Below, in pieces: positions 22,184 to 35,000 of a stretch of DNA of 64,000 bases. Numbering within the stretch: the stretch's first letter is position 1; each line of letters starts with the position of its first letter. The stretch covers positions 44,207,415 through 44,271,414 of the forward strand of contig CM060175.1 of assembly GCA_030549775.1 (NCBI GenBank). Direction: 5' to 3'. The notes below the pieces were generated by a model that had not been told where the DNA came from, did no database searches, and saw only the letters and a program-made list of their open reading frames with translations. This DNA comes from Tamarix chinensis (Eukaryota > Streptophyta > Magnoliopsida > Caryophyllales > Tamaricaceae). The translations under genes were made by a program, and so were the position numbers.

Positions 22184-23186
22184 GATTTTAGAAGGGAAGT
22201 TAGGGTTTTGTGGCTCGGCTACGGGGTAAGGTAGGTAGGGTTCTGGTCACCGGTGGTGAGGTTAGCCAGCATAAATCAAAACGGAGACAGGAAAAATATG
22301 CGCAAGAAGAAAGGAGAATGGCTGGATGATGGGGTCGATGGATCAACAGGAAAAATAGAGGGAAAATGGCTGGTCAAAGGGGCGAGATCAGTGGCGGATT
22401 TCTCGGACGGGCGGCCGGGTTTTTGCAGGTCGTCGGGGTGTCAAGTGTGTAGGAAGAAGAAGATGGGGGGGGGGGCTAGACTGGGCGGTTCGAGGCAGAA
22501 AAGAAAGAAAGAAAAAAAGAGAAGATTGGGTGGTCGAGCACGACGGATAAAAAATTGTAATCAAAACCTAGAGTTTTGGGTAAATAAAGAATGAAGCGCA
22601 GCGTATAAAGGGACGAAGAAGGGCGATGGCCGCGCGGGCTGGGCCGTACCGAGGAAGATGGGGAAAGGAGAACTAGGTCGTGGGCTAGCCTAGGTCGGGG
22701 AGGGAAAAAAGAAAAAGAAAAGAAGAAGAAAGAAAAAGAAAGAAAAAGGAAGAAAGAAAAAAGGAAAAAATAATGGCTTAGGTTAATTAAATTAATTGGG
22801 GTATTTGGGATATTTAAAAATAATAATATTTAAATCCCTTTTTAGGATAAAATAGGATTTTTAAAAGATTTTTCATAAATTTCATTTTAATTAGCAAAAC
22901 ACCCTAATTTTCTCAAATTAAATTATTTATAAAATTCATATTAATTTGGAACTATTTTCTCCTTCTTATTTTAAATAAATTAATTTATTAAATTAATTTC
23001 TAAAATAAAGTCCTTTATTAGATAAAATACCCAAATTCCTCCTAATTAAAATACTTATAAATTTCTTAATGATTTTCCCTAATTAATTTCCTTTTATTTT
23101 AATAAAAATAATTTATTTAATTTATTTTTATAATAAAACCTCATTTAAGTATAATTTTTAAAATTAGAAATGTTGGGGCCATTTCA

Positions 23187-23835
23187 AGGCAGTAGAGTGT
23201 TGGAGGCCCCCACGATCTTAGTAGGATCAGATAGGACCATCTCAGTAGGGGGAGCTCTAATACCTCAGCAACAGGCATATCAGTAGCACTGTCAGACATC
23301 GTCCCAATAGTACTACCAGAGAGCATCTACTCTATCTAATGCCCCAGCTTGAGAGACAGGGAGAAGACCTCAAGGATCTAGGCCTTATCCTTAGAAAGGA
23401 GGCCATTCAAGAGGACTCCTAAATGTTATCATTCAGGCTAAGGCAGATCGTCAGCTGAACATCATTACAAGTATATTTACCATTCATTCTGTACCAGTAT
23501 ATATTTTGTTTGACTCGGGTGCCACAATATTTTCATATCATCTGTACTTGCTGCTAAGGCTAGATTGTCACCATCTGCTAGTGTAGTGTTATCTGTTATG
23601 CTTCTATCGAGTGATAAGAAGGAGTGTAGTTAAATGTTTTCTAACGTGGCCTTAGACATATGAGGGGTAGATTTCCAAGTAGATCTGGTTGAGATAGGCT
23701 TGAAAGACTTTGACGTGATTCTGGGTATGGATATGCTAGGGAGATACAAGGTAGTTATTGATTGTGCCAAGAATGAGTAATATTGTGAGGCCCGAAGGGA
23801 ACTAGGGTTTTGTACCGAAAGATTCATCTAGATCC
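23187..23835 (+). pseudogene. Element A gag C-terminus and aspartic protease, decayed
   Basis: The codon for the last zinc-knuckle Cys lies at 23198-23200, just past the target-site duplication. With the insertion and one duplication ignored it falls at the expected CX2CX4HX4C spacing. A glutamine-rich linker follows. The retropepsin segment has FDSGAT with the catalytic Asp codon at 23512-23514, then a frameshifted middle, then LVEIGLKDFDVILGMDMLG near 23683-23745, the usual second half of plant gypsy proteases. The protease would cut the Gag-Pol polyprotein. Stops and at least one frameshift make it inactive. Confidence 0.82.
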
Positions 23836-25240
23836 AACCACTATAATAGTATCAGTAGTTACTTTGCACACTTTGATCCAAAAGGAGTATCCCTATATTT
23901 ATGCAGTGTGCAGGAGCTGAATAACGATCTAACTACATTGGAAAGCATTTCGGTAGTTAAAGCATTTCCAAAAGAAATACCGGGTATGCCTCCAGTTTAA
24001 GAGATTAAATTTAAAATCGAGTTAGTGCTGGGAGGTGAACTTATCTCAAAGGCACCCTACAGAATGGCACTAGTTGAGTTGAAAGAGTTGAAGGCCCAAT
24101 TGGAGGAATTATTGGAGCATGTGTACATCCGGCCGAGCATATCGTCGTGGGGAGCACCGTTATTGTTCATGAAAAAGAAGGATGGTAGTCTCCATCTCTA
24201 CATTGACTATTGGAGCTTGAACCTGCTAACGGTGAAGAACCATTACCCACTTTTGAGAATCGACAATTTATTTGATCAGCTAAACGGTGCTATGGTGTTT
24301 TCCAAGATTAATCTTAGATCTGGGTACCACCTGTTGAGGACTGTTAATGCAGATATTATAAAGACTCCATTCTAGACCCGGTATGGGCATTATGAGTTTA
24401 CGATGATGCCCTTAAGACTTAAAAATGCCCACACAGTTTTCATGGACTTAATGACGAGGATATTCAGACCCTTCCTTGATCAGTTTGTGGTGGTATTCAT
24501 TGATGATATCTTGGTGTATTCCTAAGGAGACGAGGAGCACAAGTAGCATTTACACACTATTTTGAGTACATTGAGGGAACATCACTTATATGCAAAACTG
24601 TCAAAGTGTAGATTTTGGCTTCAAGAGGTAGCTTTTCTTGGTCATATTGTATCAGCTAGGGGAGTAGCTATGGATCTAGCTCAGGTTGCGGTGATCACAG
24701 AATGGAATCCCCCTACGAACATATCGGAGATTCGGAGTTTTCTGGGTTTGGCTGGATACTACAGACTATTTGTGCAAAAATTTTCCAAGATTTCCAAACC
24801 ATTGACTAACTTCCTGAAGAAGACTACAAAGTTCTAGTGGGATGAGGCTTGTGAAGAAGCTTTCTAAGAGGGGACCAAGGAGTTCGAGGTTTACAGTGAT
24901 GCATCCAAGCATAGGTTGGGATGCATGTTGATGTATAAGGGTTAGGTGGTGGCTTATAACTCACAATAGCTTAAGAAACATGATCAAAATTATCCCACGC
25001 ATGATCTAGAGTTGGCCACTGTTGTTTTTGCCCTGAAGATTTAGAGACATTATCTTTACGGGGCTAATTGCAAATTCTTTACAAATCACAAGAGCCTCAA
25101 GTATATTTTCATGTAGAAGGAACTCAACTTGAGATAGAGAAAATGGTTAGAGCTTGTGAAGGATTACCATATTGAGTTAACCTACCATGAGGGTAAGGCT
25201 AACATGGTGGCAGATGCTCTGAGTAGGAACACTTCACATT
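23836..25240 (+). pseudogene. pol: Element A reverse transcriptase and RNase H, decayed
   Basis: RT begins near 24025 with [23 protein letters not shown] and [20 protein letters not shown]. It continues through a D-to-N change in the expected KIDLRSGYH motif (seen as KINLRSGYH, 24305-24330), a stop at 24373, RYGHYEF, and the catalytic FIDDILVYS block near 24497-24523, both Asp kept. The connection shows LGHIVSARGVAMD and FLGLAGYYRLFV. RNase H starts at 24884 after an apparent deletion, with FEVYSDASKHRLGCML (first catalytic Asp kept), THDLELATVVFALK and LTYHEGKANMVADALSR. It copies element RNA into DNA. At least ten stops are present. Confidence 0.9.
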
Positions 25241-26830
25241 CTATGCTATGTCATGTGGTTGCTAACCAAATGATAAGGGAATTGTCAGACCTGGAGATCT
25301 AAATGATTCAACAGGGAAACCTTGTAGCCCGCATGAATGCCCTGATACTCACTCTAACTATATTTGAAGAGATTCAAGTCGGACAGATTGGAGATGTTAA
25401 GCTGGAAAGAATCAAACAAAAGATGTAGAAAGGACAAGCAGAGGGATTTGGAATCCACAAGGATGGCAGTATTTGATTTAAGGGTCGATGGTGTGTTCCC
25501 TAGAGTTGTCTGGAGCTTATGCGTCATATTATGGAGGAAGGATATCAGACTCCTTATTCGGTTCACCCAGGAGGATCTAAGTTATATGAAGACCTCAAAA
25601 AATGTGTATTGGTGGCAACGTATGAAGTGGGAAGTAGTTGAGTTTGTATCCCGATGCCTTGTGTCTCAGAAAGTCAAGATTAAACATTGAAGACCAACAG
25701 GGTTACTTTAATCTTTGGAGGTGCCAAGGTGGAGACTCCATTTATATGGACTTTTTTAGTGGTTTATTGAGGACCCGAAGCGATTGTGATACTATTTGGG
25801 TTATTTTTGATAGATTAACCAAGTTAACCGTGTTCATCCCTATGAAGTCCATGTGGAGTATGGAACAATTGACGAATGCATATATGAAGTTTGTGGTTAG
25901 TCATCATGGATTTCCCTGGAAGACATCATTTTAGATAGGGATTCAAGGTTCCTCTCTCATTTTTTGGGGAAAGCTGCAAGAATTTTTGGGGACCAAGTTG
26001 AAGATGAGCACATCTTTTCACCTTGCTACGGACAGATAGACAGAGTAGACTATTCAGACTTTGGAGGATATGTTGAGGGCCTGTGTGCTAGATTTCTAGG
26101 GATGTTGGGAAAAGTGCTTGCATCTAGTAGAGTTTTCATATAATAACAACTATCATGCCAGTATTTGGATGGCTCCATTTGAAGCATTGTATGAACGTAA
26201 GTGTAGGACTCCTTTGTGTTAGAGCGACATCAGTGAGACGATCGTGTTGGGACTAGAAATGATCGAAGATATGACCCATCAGGTCTGACAAATCCAGGAT
26301 CAAATGAGAGCAGCTCAGAGCTAAAAAAAGAGTTATGTTGATCAGAGGCCTAGGGATGGGGATTTTGAGCCAGGAAAGAAGGTGTTGCTGAGGGTTTTGC
26401 CTACTAAAAGGGTGCAAAGGTTTGATAGGAAAGGCAAGTTGAGCCTCAGGTATATTGGTCCCTATGAGATATTGGAGCGAGTGGGTGAAGTTGTTTACTA
26501 ATTGGCTCTTTCTCTAGAATTGGCATAAGTGCATAATGTGTTCCACATTTCTCAGCTATAGAAGTATGTTGCTGATCCATCACATGTAATCCAGCCAGAT
26601 GAGATTGAACTGGATGAATCATTGACCTATGATGAGCGACCGGTGTGGATTCTCGACACTAAGCTATGAAACACCCGCACGAGTGCAATCCCTCTTGTTA
26701 AGATATTATGGAGTCGACACGGAACCAAGGAAGCTACGTGGGAGACTGAGAAAGATATGTGAGAAGCATATCCAAAACTTCTCACCTCAACTTAGATTCT
26801 TTTTATCAAGTTTGCCCCTAAGGGGGTAGT
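25241..26830 (+). pseudogene. pol: Element A integrase with C-terminal chromodomain, decayed
   Basis: The zinc-binding region shows a frameshift near 25490-25560, then YWWQRMKWEVVEFVSRCLVSQKVK (25608-25682). The catalytic core has YMDFFSGLLRTRSDCDTIW (25745-25800), a damaged second Asp region with a stop at 25933, LQEFLGTKLKMSTSFHL (third acidic residue kept, ~25976) and TIQTLEDMLRACVLDF. The C-terminal part reads GDFEPGKKVLLRVLPTKRVQRFDRKGKLSLRYIGPYEILERVGE (in two runs around stops), then KYVADPSHVIQPDEI. A chromodomain follows: ERPVWILDTKL and IPLVKILWSRHGTKEATWE, near 26637-26750. Chromovirus integrases use this domain to target modified chromatin. Multiple stops. Confidence 0.88.
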
Positions 26831-26931
26831 TGATTTAAGTATAGATTGTTAATGTGTTATTTCTAGATGCTTAGAATGTATTGGCCTTAACCTTGGGGAA
26901 CTGCTGGAGACTTTGAGGACGAAGTTTGTTT

Positions 26932-26946
26932 TTACAAGGGTGGTAA
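26932..26946 (+). other. Weak polypurine tract of element A
   Basis: acaagggtggtaa immediately precedes the 3' LTR start and has several pyrimidines. It is placed by position, and the priming site is either decayed or displaced. Confidence 0.35.
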
Positions 26947-27821
26947 TGAAATGCCCCAAAAATATTTATTTTTAGAAGTGTAATTAAATAAGGATTTATT
27001 AGGGAATTTATTTAATTAATTATTTTTATTGGAATAGGAATAATTTATTTAGGGACAATTAACAAGGAATTTATAAATATTTTTATAAGGAAAAATTGGG
27101 CATTTTGCTAATTAAAAATGAATTTAGGAGAAAACTTTTAAAAATCCTAATTTAGCCTAAAAAGGAAATTTAATATTATTTTATTCAAATATTTTTATTT
27201 TAAATACCCAAAATATTCTAATTAAAATTTTGACCCCAACTTACTTATCTTTCTTTTCCTTTTTTCCTTTTTCTTTTCCCTTCTTCCTTTTTCTTTCTTT
27301 TTCCTTCTTTCTACCGATTGGGCCTCTCGCGGCCCAATCCTTCCTTTTTCCTTCCTTTCTTCCGCATCCCATCGTCGTTCTTTTCTTTCTTTCCTTTGGC
27401 AGCCAAAATGCTATGATTTGAGTTTTTTTCCCCTGGAACGCCACGTTCCATTTAAAACCATATAACCATTGTCGACCGGCTCATTTCTTCTTCTTTTTCT
27501 TTTCTTCCTCATTCCCCCAGCCACACAGTTCACCTCCTTCCTCCTCCGCCATCGACCTACACCTTAGAAGCTCTGAAAATGGTGCTGCCAGCCACGCTGA
27601 ATTAGATCAGCCATTTGTCCCCTCTTTCTCTACCCCTTGACTCGCAGTTCAGCATGATCTAGGCCGTTTTCCTTTTCTCTCACATGAAGTCCTCCTTTTC
27701 CATCATGAAAGGTCAAACATGACCTAAAATTGTGCCGGTCGATTGATGCTGCCGGCTACCCCAAACCCTACCTACATTATCCTCCTGCCGACCCTAGAAC
27801 CCTACCATTCCCTCTAAACTA

Positions 27822-27829
27822 TATAAATA
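27822..27829 (+). promoter_or_regulatory. LTR TATA box
   Basis: TATAAATA in actatataaatacccc, at the same place and context as 14566-14573 in the partner LTR. Confidence 0.7.
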
Positions 27830-28512
27830 CCCCTTGTTTGGTGGATTTCAAAACTTTTTCCACGATACCCTAGGAGCCTACCCTGTGTACCACCACGACT
27901 TCAGAAGACTTTTCCTTCGCCATCAGCCAACTATGCCACCAACTCTACCTACCAAAGTCTTCCCTGCACCTCCCTTTAACTAATTGAGCCACCCATCTCC
28001 CTCGATTCTTCATGCACGAGCCCCCATAGCTAAGCGAAGTTCCCTACCCATCAAGCTAAGTTTTTAGCTCCGCAACCCCTCGAGCCATCGTTCGCCACCA
28101 CATCCCCCACTATCACTACCTCCTACACCACCAAAAAGTTGTACTAATCTTCCTCCACCTAGCCATACCCATCTTTTCACCTTTCTCTTTCTCCTCCCCT
28201 CTCTTTCTTCTTCTCTTTCTTTCGGCCGCCACCTCTACCCCTATGCACCGCCGCCACTTGCTGCGCCACCACCCTCACTTTACTCCTCTCAGATTAGGCC
28301 CTCAACCTCCACCCTCATTCTCCACCTTCTCTTCTCACACCTCAACTTTTACCTTTTCTAACAACATTTCCAGCCACCGCCACAGCCGCTGTGTACCGCC
28401 GCCAATGCCACCCATCTCTACCGACTCAAGGTGAAACCCTAAACCCTCTCAGCCCTTTTCCTCTATTTATTTAAGTTTATTCTATTTTTTTCCCAATTTT
28501 ATCAATTATTTG

Positions 28513-28515
<3 letters not shown>

Positions 28516-28571
<56 letters not shown>

Positions 28572-28590
28572 CATCATCATCATTATTAGC
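28516..28590. repeat. (ATT)n/(ATC)n microsatellite in LTR
   Basis: About 17 nearly perfect ATT units followed by ATC units. This is a shortened form of the longer tracts at 537-895 and 15237-15760, with the interspersed blocks lost. Confidence 0.9.
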
Positions 28591-29089
28591 ATTATTGTGG
28601 TGGAGGTTAGACGCCATAATATCATCATCTATTTTAAATTACATTAATATTATTGTTACTATTTTTAATATTATTTCGTATAGTTATTATTAGTATAGTA
28701 TTATTTTATTTAAAAACATAGTCTTAGGATACGTTAGTAAATAATAGTATTTTTAGGAGGGAACCTAATTCTAGTTTTTCCCTCATAACAGGTGAGACTA
28801 GTTAAAGCCCTCAAGAGGTATAGGAGCGTGCTCCAAGACTGGTGATGTTTTAGGTAAGGGGTGCTATGGCCATTTGTGTAATATGTGATTTATATGCCAT
28901 GCATGCAATGTCATATGAACTATAATGTATTTTATGTGTATTATTGTATAATTGTTATGTATGCAGCATGATATGGAGTTAAGATAAGATCGTGCATTGG
29001 TTGTATTATTATTGTGGTATGATGTGGCCCATAAAACATACATGATGGGTTTTGTAAGATAATAATGGGGAGTGTAATGATGTGGTGAT

Positions 29090-29290
29090 AGGGTTTGCAT
29101 GGAATTTAGGGTTTTGCATGGAGTTAGGGTTTACATCGTGTTAGGGTTTTCATGGAGTTAATGTTTTGCACGAAGTTAATGTTTGCATGGAATTAGGGTT
29201 TCCACGGAGCTAGGGTTTACGTGGAAGTAGTGTTTGCATGGAAGTTAGGGTTTGCATGGGATTTAATGGTTTCATAGGAGTTAGGGTTTG
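29090..29290 (+). repeat. Telomere-like array in LTR
   Basis: Units of tagggtttgcatgg and mutated variants with a period of about 20 bp, homologous to 16275-16560. Confidence 0.75.
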
Positions 29291-30407
29291 TTATGGTTAC
29301 CATGGTTTGGTGTGGTTAACTAGGGTTGGAGGATGATAATAGTAGAAGTCAGTCATGCATGTTTGGGTGATAGCCTTTGAATAAGATACTTAAAACATTA
29401 ATCATGTAAAGTGGAAGAGTAATAAGCTGGGTCCCACCGATCCACCAGTTATAAATAGTGGGTAGGATGCGTTGTCCTATTTGTGTCTGTTTCACCTGCT
29501 ATAATAGTGGTTAGGGTATGATACCTTATGTGTCTCCGATCCACCGGTTATAATAGTGGCGGACTCCGAGCTCAATAAACCAAACACCTAAGTTGTTAAG
29601 ACACTAAAAAGACAGTAAGTACTTACAGCGGAGCACCATGTGAGTCGGGGCAACCAATCCACCGGTAAGAAATAGTGGCTAGGGTTTGGTACCCTATATG
29701 TGGCCGATCCACGGGCTAATAATAGTGGGCATGAGCATTGTGCCCTGCTTGTCTCCAATCTACCGACTATAATAGTGGGGGCTTCCGTACTCATATGGAT
29801 TGAATAAAGAGTATGCTGTGGAATGAGTATCCATAAAAGATTAATTAAATAAATAATATGGACTTTTTGGGTCATTATATGTTGCTTGATCATTTATAAG
29901 CTGCATAATATTCTACATGACTGTATATATTATATGTGTGTGTTTGAACGTGTAAGTCAAATATGATCCTACATGATTTTATATACTTGTGTGTTGGCCT
30001 TAGTGCTCGGTTAACTTACTCAGTACGTAGTGTATCAATCACCCTTTTTAATGGTGCTACTCATTCCCACGAGTAGAAGGCCTATCTAATGTGTTGCAGG
30101 TAAGAGATGCTTATTTTGATGCCATTGATGTCTATAGGACATTAGTTGGGGCCAAGTGATGATTTGGGTTGGATCGGGTCTAGAAGTGGTGTGGCCGTTT
30201 TCCTATCATGAGATTATTATTCCTTTTCACTTTTAATTATGTTTGAAACTCAAGAAATAATTTTGTTATTGTAGCTATTTGTATTCTCTGAAGAACTATC
30301 TTGCGTATTTCAGATTATGTGAAACTCATGCGTACTCTAATTATTGATTTGTGAATTTTAATTTATGTATTAATGTGTGATGATGGAAATGTTTTTCTCA
30401 GCCTTAG

Positions 30408-30453
30408 CACTTGGTATTGCAACAGTAGGAGTGAACTGATCTGGTACTAAATG
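30408..30453 (+). other. U5-like inverted repeat near LTR 3' end
   Basis: Arms 30408-30420 and 30441-30453 pair at 11 of 13 positions as RNA. The tgtggcggtagtatcc box follows. The CACTA element lies 74 bp downstream, between the hairpin and the LTR end. Confidence 0.65.
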
Positions 30454-30547
30454 TGGCGGTAGTATCCTTAGAATTTATGGGTTTTTTAATTTAAAGGTCT
30501 TATAATATATATAAATGTGTGTGTTTCACTACTAGGAAAACGGAAAA

Positions 30548-30882
30548 TAATAACGGGACATTAATAACGGTAGTTCGACAACCGTTGTCAAACGCGTGAA
30601 AATTAATGGGCGGGAGAGTTTTGATAACGGTTCTAGCTAAAAACCGTTATTAAAAAGGCAACGTTATAATTTGCACGGATGTTTTAATAACGGTTTCAGG
30701 TAAACCGTTATTAAAAGAGGATTTAATAACGGTTCATATTAGAACCGTTGTCAAAAGTCAGAAGTTTTTAATAACGGTTCCTGGAAGAACCGTTATTAAA
30801 AGATGTTTTAATAACGGTTCTCTCAGAAACCGTTGTTAAATCCTCTTTTTAATAACGGTTCTCTTAGGAACCGTTATTAAAA
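30548..30882. repeat. 5' subterminal hairpin repeats of CACTA element
   Basis: Seven inverted pairs of the form ttaataacggtt, a 5-8 bp loop, then aaccgttattaa, near 30561, 30620, 30682, 30722, 30766, 30806 and 30847. The arms are nearly constant and the loops vary. A few arms read aaccgttgtcaa instead. In En/Spm, subterminal repeats bind the element's own protein; that role here is inferred. Confidence 0.85.
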
Positions 30883-31480
30883 CTCCAAAATCAAACTTAT
30901 ATTTCGTTCAGTTCTGTTTCGTGCCAAAATTTTCAGACTCTCTGTACCTTCGTTCTCTTGCTCTCCTTCTCCTTGCAAACCCTCGCACCACCACACCGGC
31001 TCCTCTCAAGTAAAGGAAACCCTCACACCGCCAACTCTCCACCACGCCTCTGCCATTGCCGGCTCTGCATGTGCGTGCTGTCATTGTTCCGAAGCTAGCT
31101 AGCACTTGCACCTTCATCCTCCGTCGTGTTTGAAGCCCTTACATCTCTCAACATTCTCGATCACCGTCGTGTTTGTAGCTAGCTCACTTTATGTATGTGT
31201 TTGTTCTTCCTCTCGTAACTTTTTATCTACTTATATATGTATATATATATAAATGCATGCATGTTGCTACAGGGTTTCGTTTGTTTGTTATTGAAAGATT
31301 GTGGTTTGTCGTTCGAAAATGTGTTGTTGAATGTATTGGCTGAAAATTTTGCTGTTTGTTGTTGAATTTGTTGCGTTATTGTTATATATTAACAAATGCA
31401 TGTGTTGGCCGAGACCTTTACATATATATATATAATATGAATGTGAGTGTAGAATTATATACATTTTCACTCATAAAAAC

Positions 31481-31522
<42 letters not shown>

Positions 31523-32085
31523 CATTAATAAGTATAGGAGACTAGCAATAAGATATAAGAAATGTCATATAATGAAATGCAAATATATTTTACATATGCA
31601 TATGTTAATGATTGTTATTTGATGAGGATTAAATAGATATAGAGAATAAGGAATATATAAAAGTGAATAATTAAATAGAGAGAAATAATTGTGTATAATA
31701 ATAATAATAATAATAATAATTAATAATATGATTTATATATTATGCTTTAATTATATTTAACTAGGTTTAGGGATTAGGTTTTTTTTGTGGTTTAGGGATA
31801 GGTTTTATTATAATAAATTATGGTTAATTAGCTAGGGATAGGGTTAGGGTTTATCGTTTATTATGGTTAATTATGGTTAATTCGGCTTAGGGTTAGGGTT
31901 AGTATTAATATCTTTTTGGAAACGTGTTAGCATGATTCGTATATATATATATATATATAGAATAGCATGATACATTTGAGATTAATTCTTTCTAAGCATG
32001 ATTCGTATCGATAATATAATAGTACATTATTATGCTCAATACATAACATTCTAACATAATTTCTTTATTTATTTTTTGTAGAGAT

Positions 32086-35000
32086 ATGGCCAACAAAAAC
32101 ATTGATAGGGATAGCAGTGATGAAGAAGGGAAGAGAGGACCTACGATTATGAGAATTATCATAGACATGAGGAATAGAGGAGAAGTAGTCGAGTTGGGAT
32201 GGAATACTTACAATCTTCCCATTGGCCCTTACGCAGATATGTTCTTGACCTACATTTTACTTGTGACCTGTAACCGTGTTCCTATCTCCTATAATAATTG
32301 GAAGCAGGTTCCACAGGGTCATAAGGAGCATATTTGGCAGGAAATCACGGTAAATATGCTATTTTATGTAATCATTTTTGTATGTCAAATGTTATTAATT
32401 TTATTACATTAACATCGGTATACATCTACATGTCTTATTTTGCAGAGAGTGTTCAATGTCCCAGAGAGTAGGAAGAAATGGCTTCTTAGACATTGTGGGG
32501 AGCGTCTAAGAACCTTTAGGTCATATTTAGCTCGTAGAAAAATGTATAGAAAGAAGGATGGTTCTGTACGACAGAACCCACCCAAACGATACGGTTTCAT
32601 TTGATCAAGAAAGTTGAAACCAATTCATTGCTTATCGTCTTATGGTGGATTTTAAGGTACTTGTTAGATAACAATTAAAATTTTTGTATCAATCCCAGTA
32701 TTATGCTTAATATTGAAATAACCATGTCATTATGTTTTGGCTTGTTACATAGGAAAAAAGTACCCAAAATAAAGAGATTGCCAAGCAAAATAAATACCGG
32801 CATAATATGGCTCGCAAAGGCTATGCGGGCCTTGAAGAGGAGTTGGTATGCATTTTGTGATTATCTATTTACATGTAAATGTTGAATTTTATAATAATAT
32901 TCTTAATTAAGAATATTTTTTGATTTGTAGCTTCTAGCCCAAGACTTGGACCCATGTACCTGTCCATCAATATTGGTACATTATGGAAGAAGGCTAGAGC
33001 AACAAGAGATGGATATATTAATGAATATGTTGATGTTGCAGCCAAAAAATTTGTAAGTTTGTAGATATCTAGAACCCTACTTACTTTTCTTTTAGAAAAC
33101 TATTATATTATGCTTATTCCTATAAGTTAAATTTACAGGACGAACTTGAAACGTTAGAAGGTGAGGAGGTGGACCAATATAGCATTGTGGCCCAGGCTAC
33201 AGGAATTGTAGAACACCCTGGAAGACACAGGGGCATTGGATTGGGTGTTACGAGAATGAGCATATGTGGTCGATCTCGTGGTTCTCGTAGCACTTATGAG
33301 CAAGTCGCCATCCTCACCCAAAAATTGAACGTGGCATTTGAACGGATGGCAACAATGGAGCAAGAGTTGTCATTTATTAAATCTCAAGGGTATAAGCCAT
33401 CCGATTCAGTAGACCATGATCAGTTTCACATACCTAATGTAAATAGCGTCAGAGATAGTTGTGAAGCTGATGCATTTCTTTCTACTCTTCCCGAGGTAAG
33501 CATTACAAACTATGAATTGTTATTAAATGTATTCGGTGTTGTAAATTATTAATAATGTGTAATATTTTTGTTTAGGGTTTGCATAAATGTGACTTATTAG
33601 CGAATGACCTTTCAACAATTTTGGCGAAAGGAAGGGTCCGCATCAGTCACAGTATTGAAACGCAGACAATCCACGGGTACAATTTAGCCCTAAATACAAG
33701 GCCGGTGAGTATTGACACTCTAATCATTGGCAGTGCACACTTGCCTTGTTATAAAGAGGGCGATGAGGCAACCACAGTACTAGAAGCTCATGGAAGCTTC
33801 GTGGGTTGGCCTGCGGATCAAATACGTCTCACTACTAAAGAGGTATTGACATTTGACATCTTCATTAGACCTTGTTTAGTAGTTACACTATATATACCTT
33901 TTTCATATATATATATTTATATGCTCAATATATATTTTGTTTAATATTATCAATTAAGGAATCAAAAAAGAAGACTGCTTCTGCTAGTAAAACCAAGAGA
34001 GGTACTAGCAGAACGAGCAACACAAAACAGGGCGCTGCTAAAGGAAAGAGAGCTAAATCTGAAAAAATAGTTGCCCCACAAAAGATTCCTTCTTCAGATC
34101 ATTAAAGCCAACCTCCACCAGCATTAGCTATATTATATTTTTATGCCCAAAACTACCTCAGGGACAATTATATTTTCATTGATTGTCGTCCTGAGTATGT
34201 TGGGAGGGACGATGCTACTTACATGGTATCGACGGCTGACATAAGCGACATTTATAATCAAGAATGGATGTCAACCATAAGTGTCGCCGTCTATGTCACG
34301 CAAGTATTATTTCATTTTAAGATTTTAGTACTCTTAACTTATACAATTGGAATTTTTATGACCTCTTATATGAGTTATTATTTATTAACAAATATGCATT
34401 GTTTTTGTTGTCCATAGGTTGGTAGCTACTCGAGCTGCGATGGAGGGAATGTTGTCCTCTATTGTGTTTGTGTGCCCATACTACATAGATGACGGTAGTA
34501 CAATAAGAGAGGGTGGGCATATAAACTATTTAGCGGATCGCATTTTGATTGAGGGACACAACAAGCTCTATCTCATTCCTCACCTCGCAACTGAACATTG
34601 GGTTTTGTACGCTGTCCGACCTGATCTTAATAAAGTCTATGTGTTTTATTCCCTTCGAACCTATGACGTGCCTTTTGAAGTCGCTCGTCGTTATGGGAAG
34701 GAATTTATCGACATGTTAGTATACTTTTCACTTCTTACTTTATTAGCTTATTTATACATATATTTGCTTAGCTAGCTTTCATTATTTGAGGTATATATGC
34801 GTACTTACAATATTGTGTATCCAACTCTATTTATTAGAGCACTACGGACAGCGTATCAAAGGAGAGGTGGGAATGGTGTCCCAGACCCAAAGAATGTTCA
34901 ATACGAGCCTGTCATAGTAAGTAGGAAGGTAACTATTTCATATTTTATTTTAATTAAAATTAATATCTAATAGTTAGAGAGCTAACTAAATTTATATGAT

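Larger units (their letters stand above)
18148..23186 (-). mobile_element. Solo LTR (5039 bp) inside element A gag
   Basis: Begins tgtaacaccccaaaattcac and ends ggggccatttca, flanked by gggca (18143-18147) and aggca (23187-23191), one G-to-A apart. Read on the minus strand it matches the element A LTR: the AT-rich start (23160 to 22790), a leader with TATA on the minus strand, the (ATT)n tract, the block gagggaatcc ... cctcataat reversed near 20685-20720, and hairpin and modules at the left. No internal genes. It is longer than element A's own LTRs mainly through expanded tandem arrays at 19560-20290. Confidence 0.9.

Noticed and set aside
31780..31910. Telomere-like TTAGGG words in the CACTA element
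   Set aside because: A few scattered ttagggttagggtt words in an AT-rich intron-like region; no sustained array.
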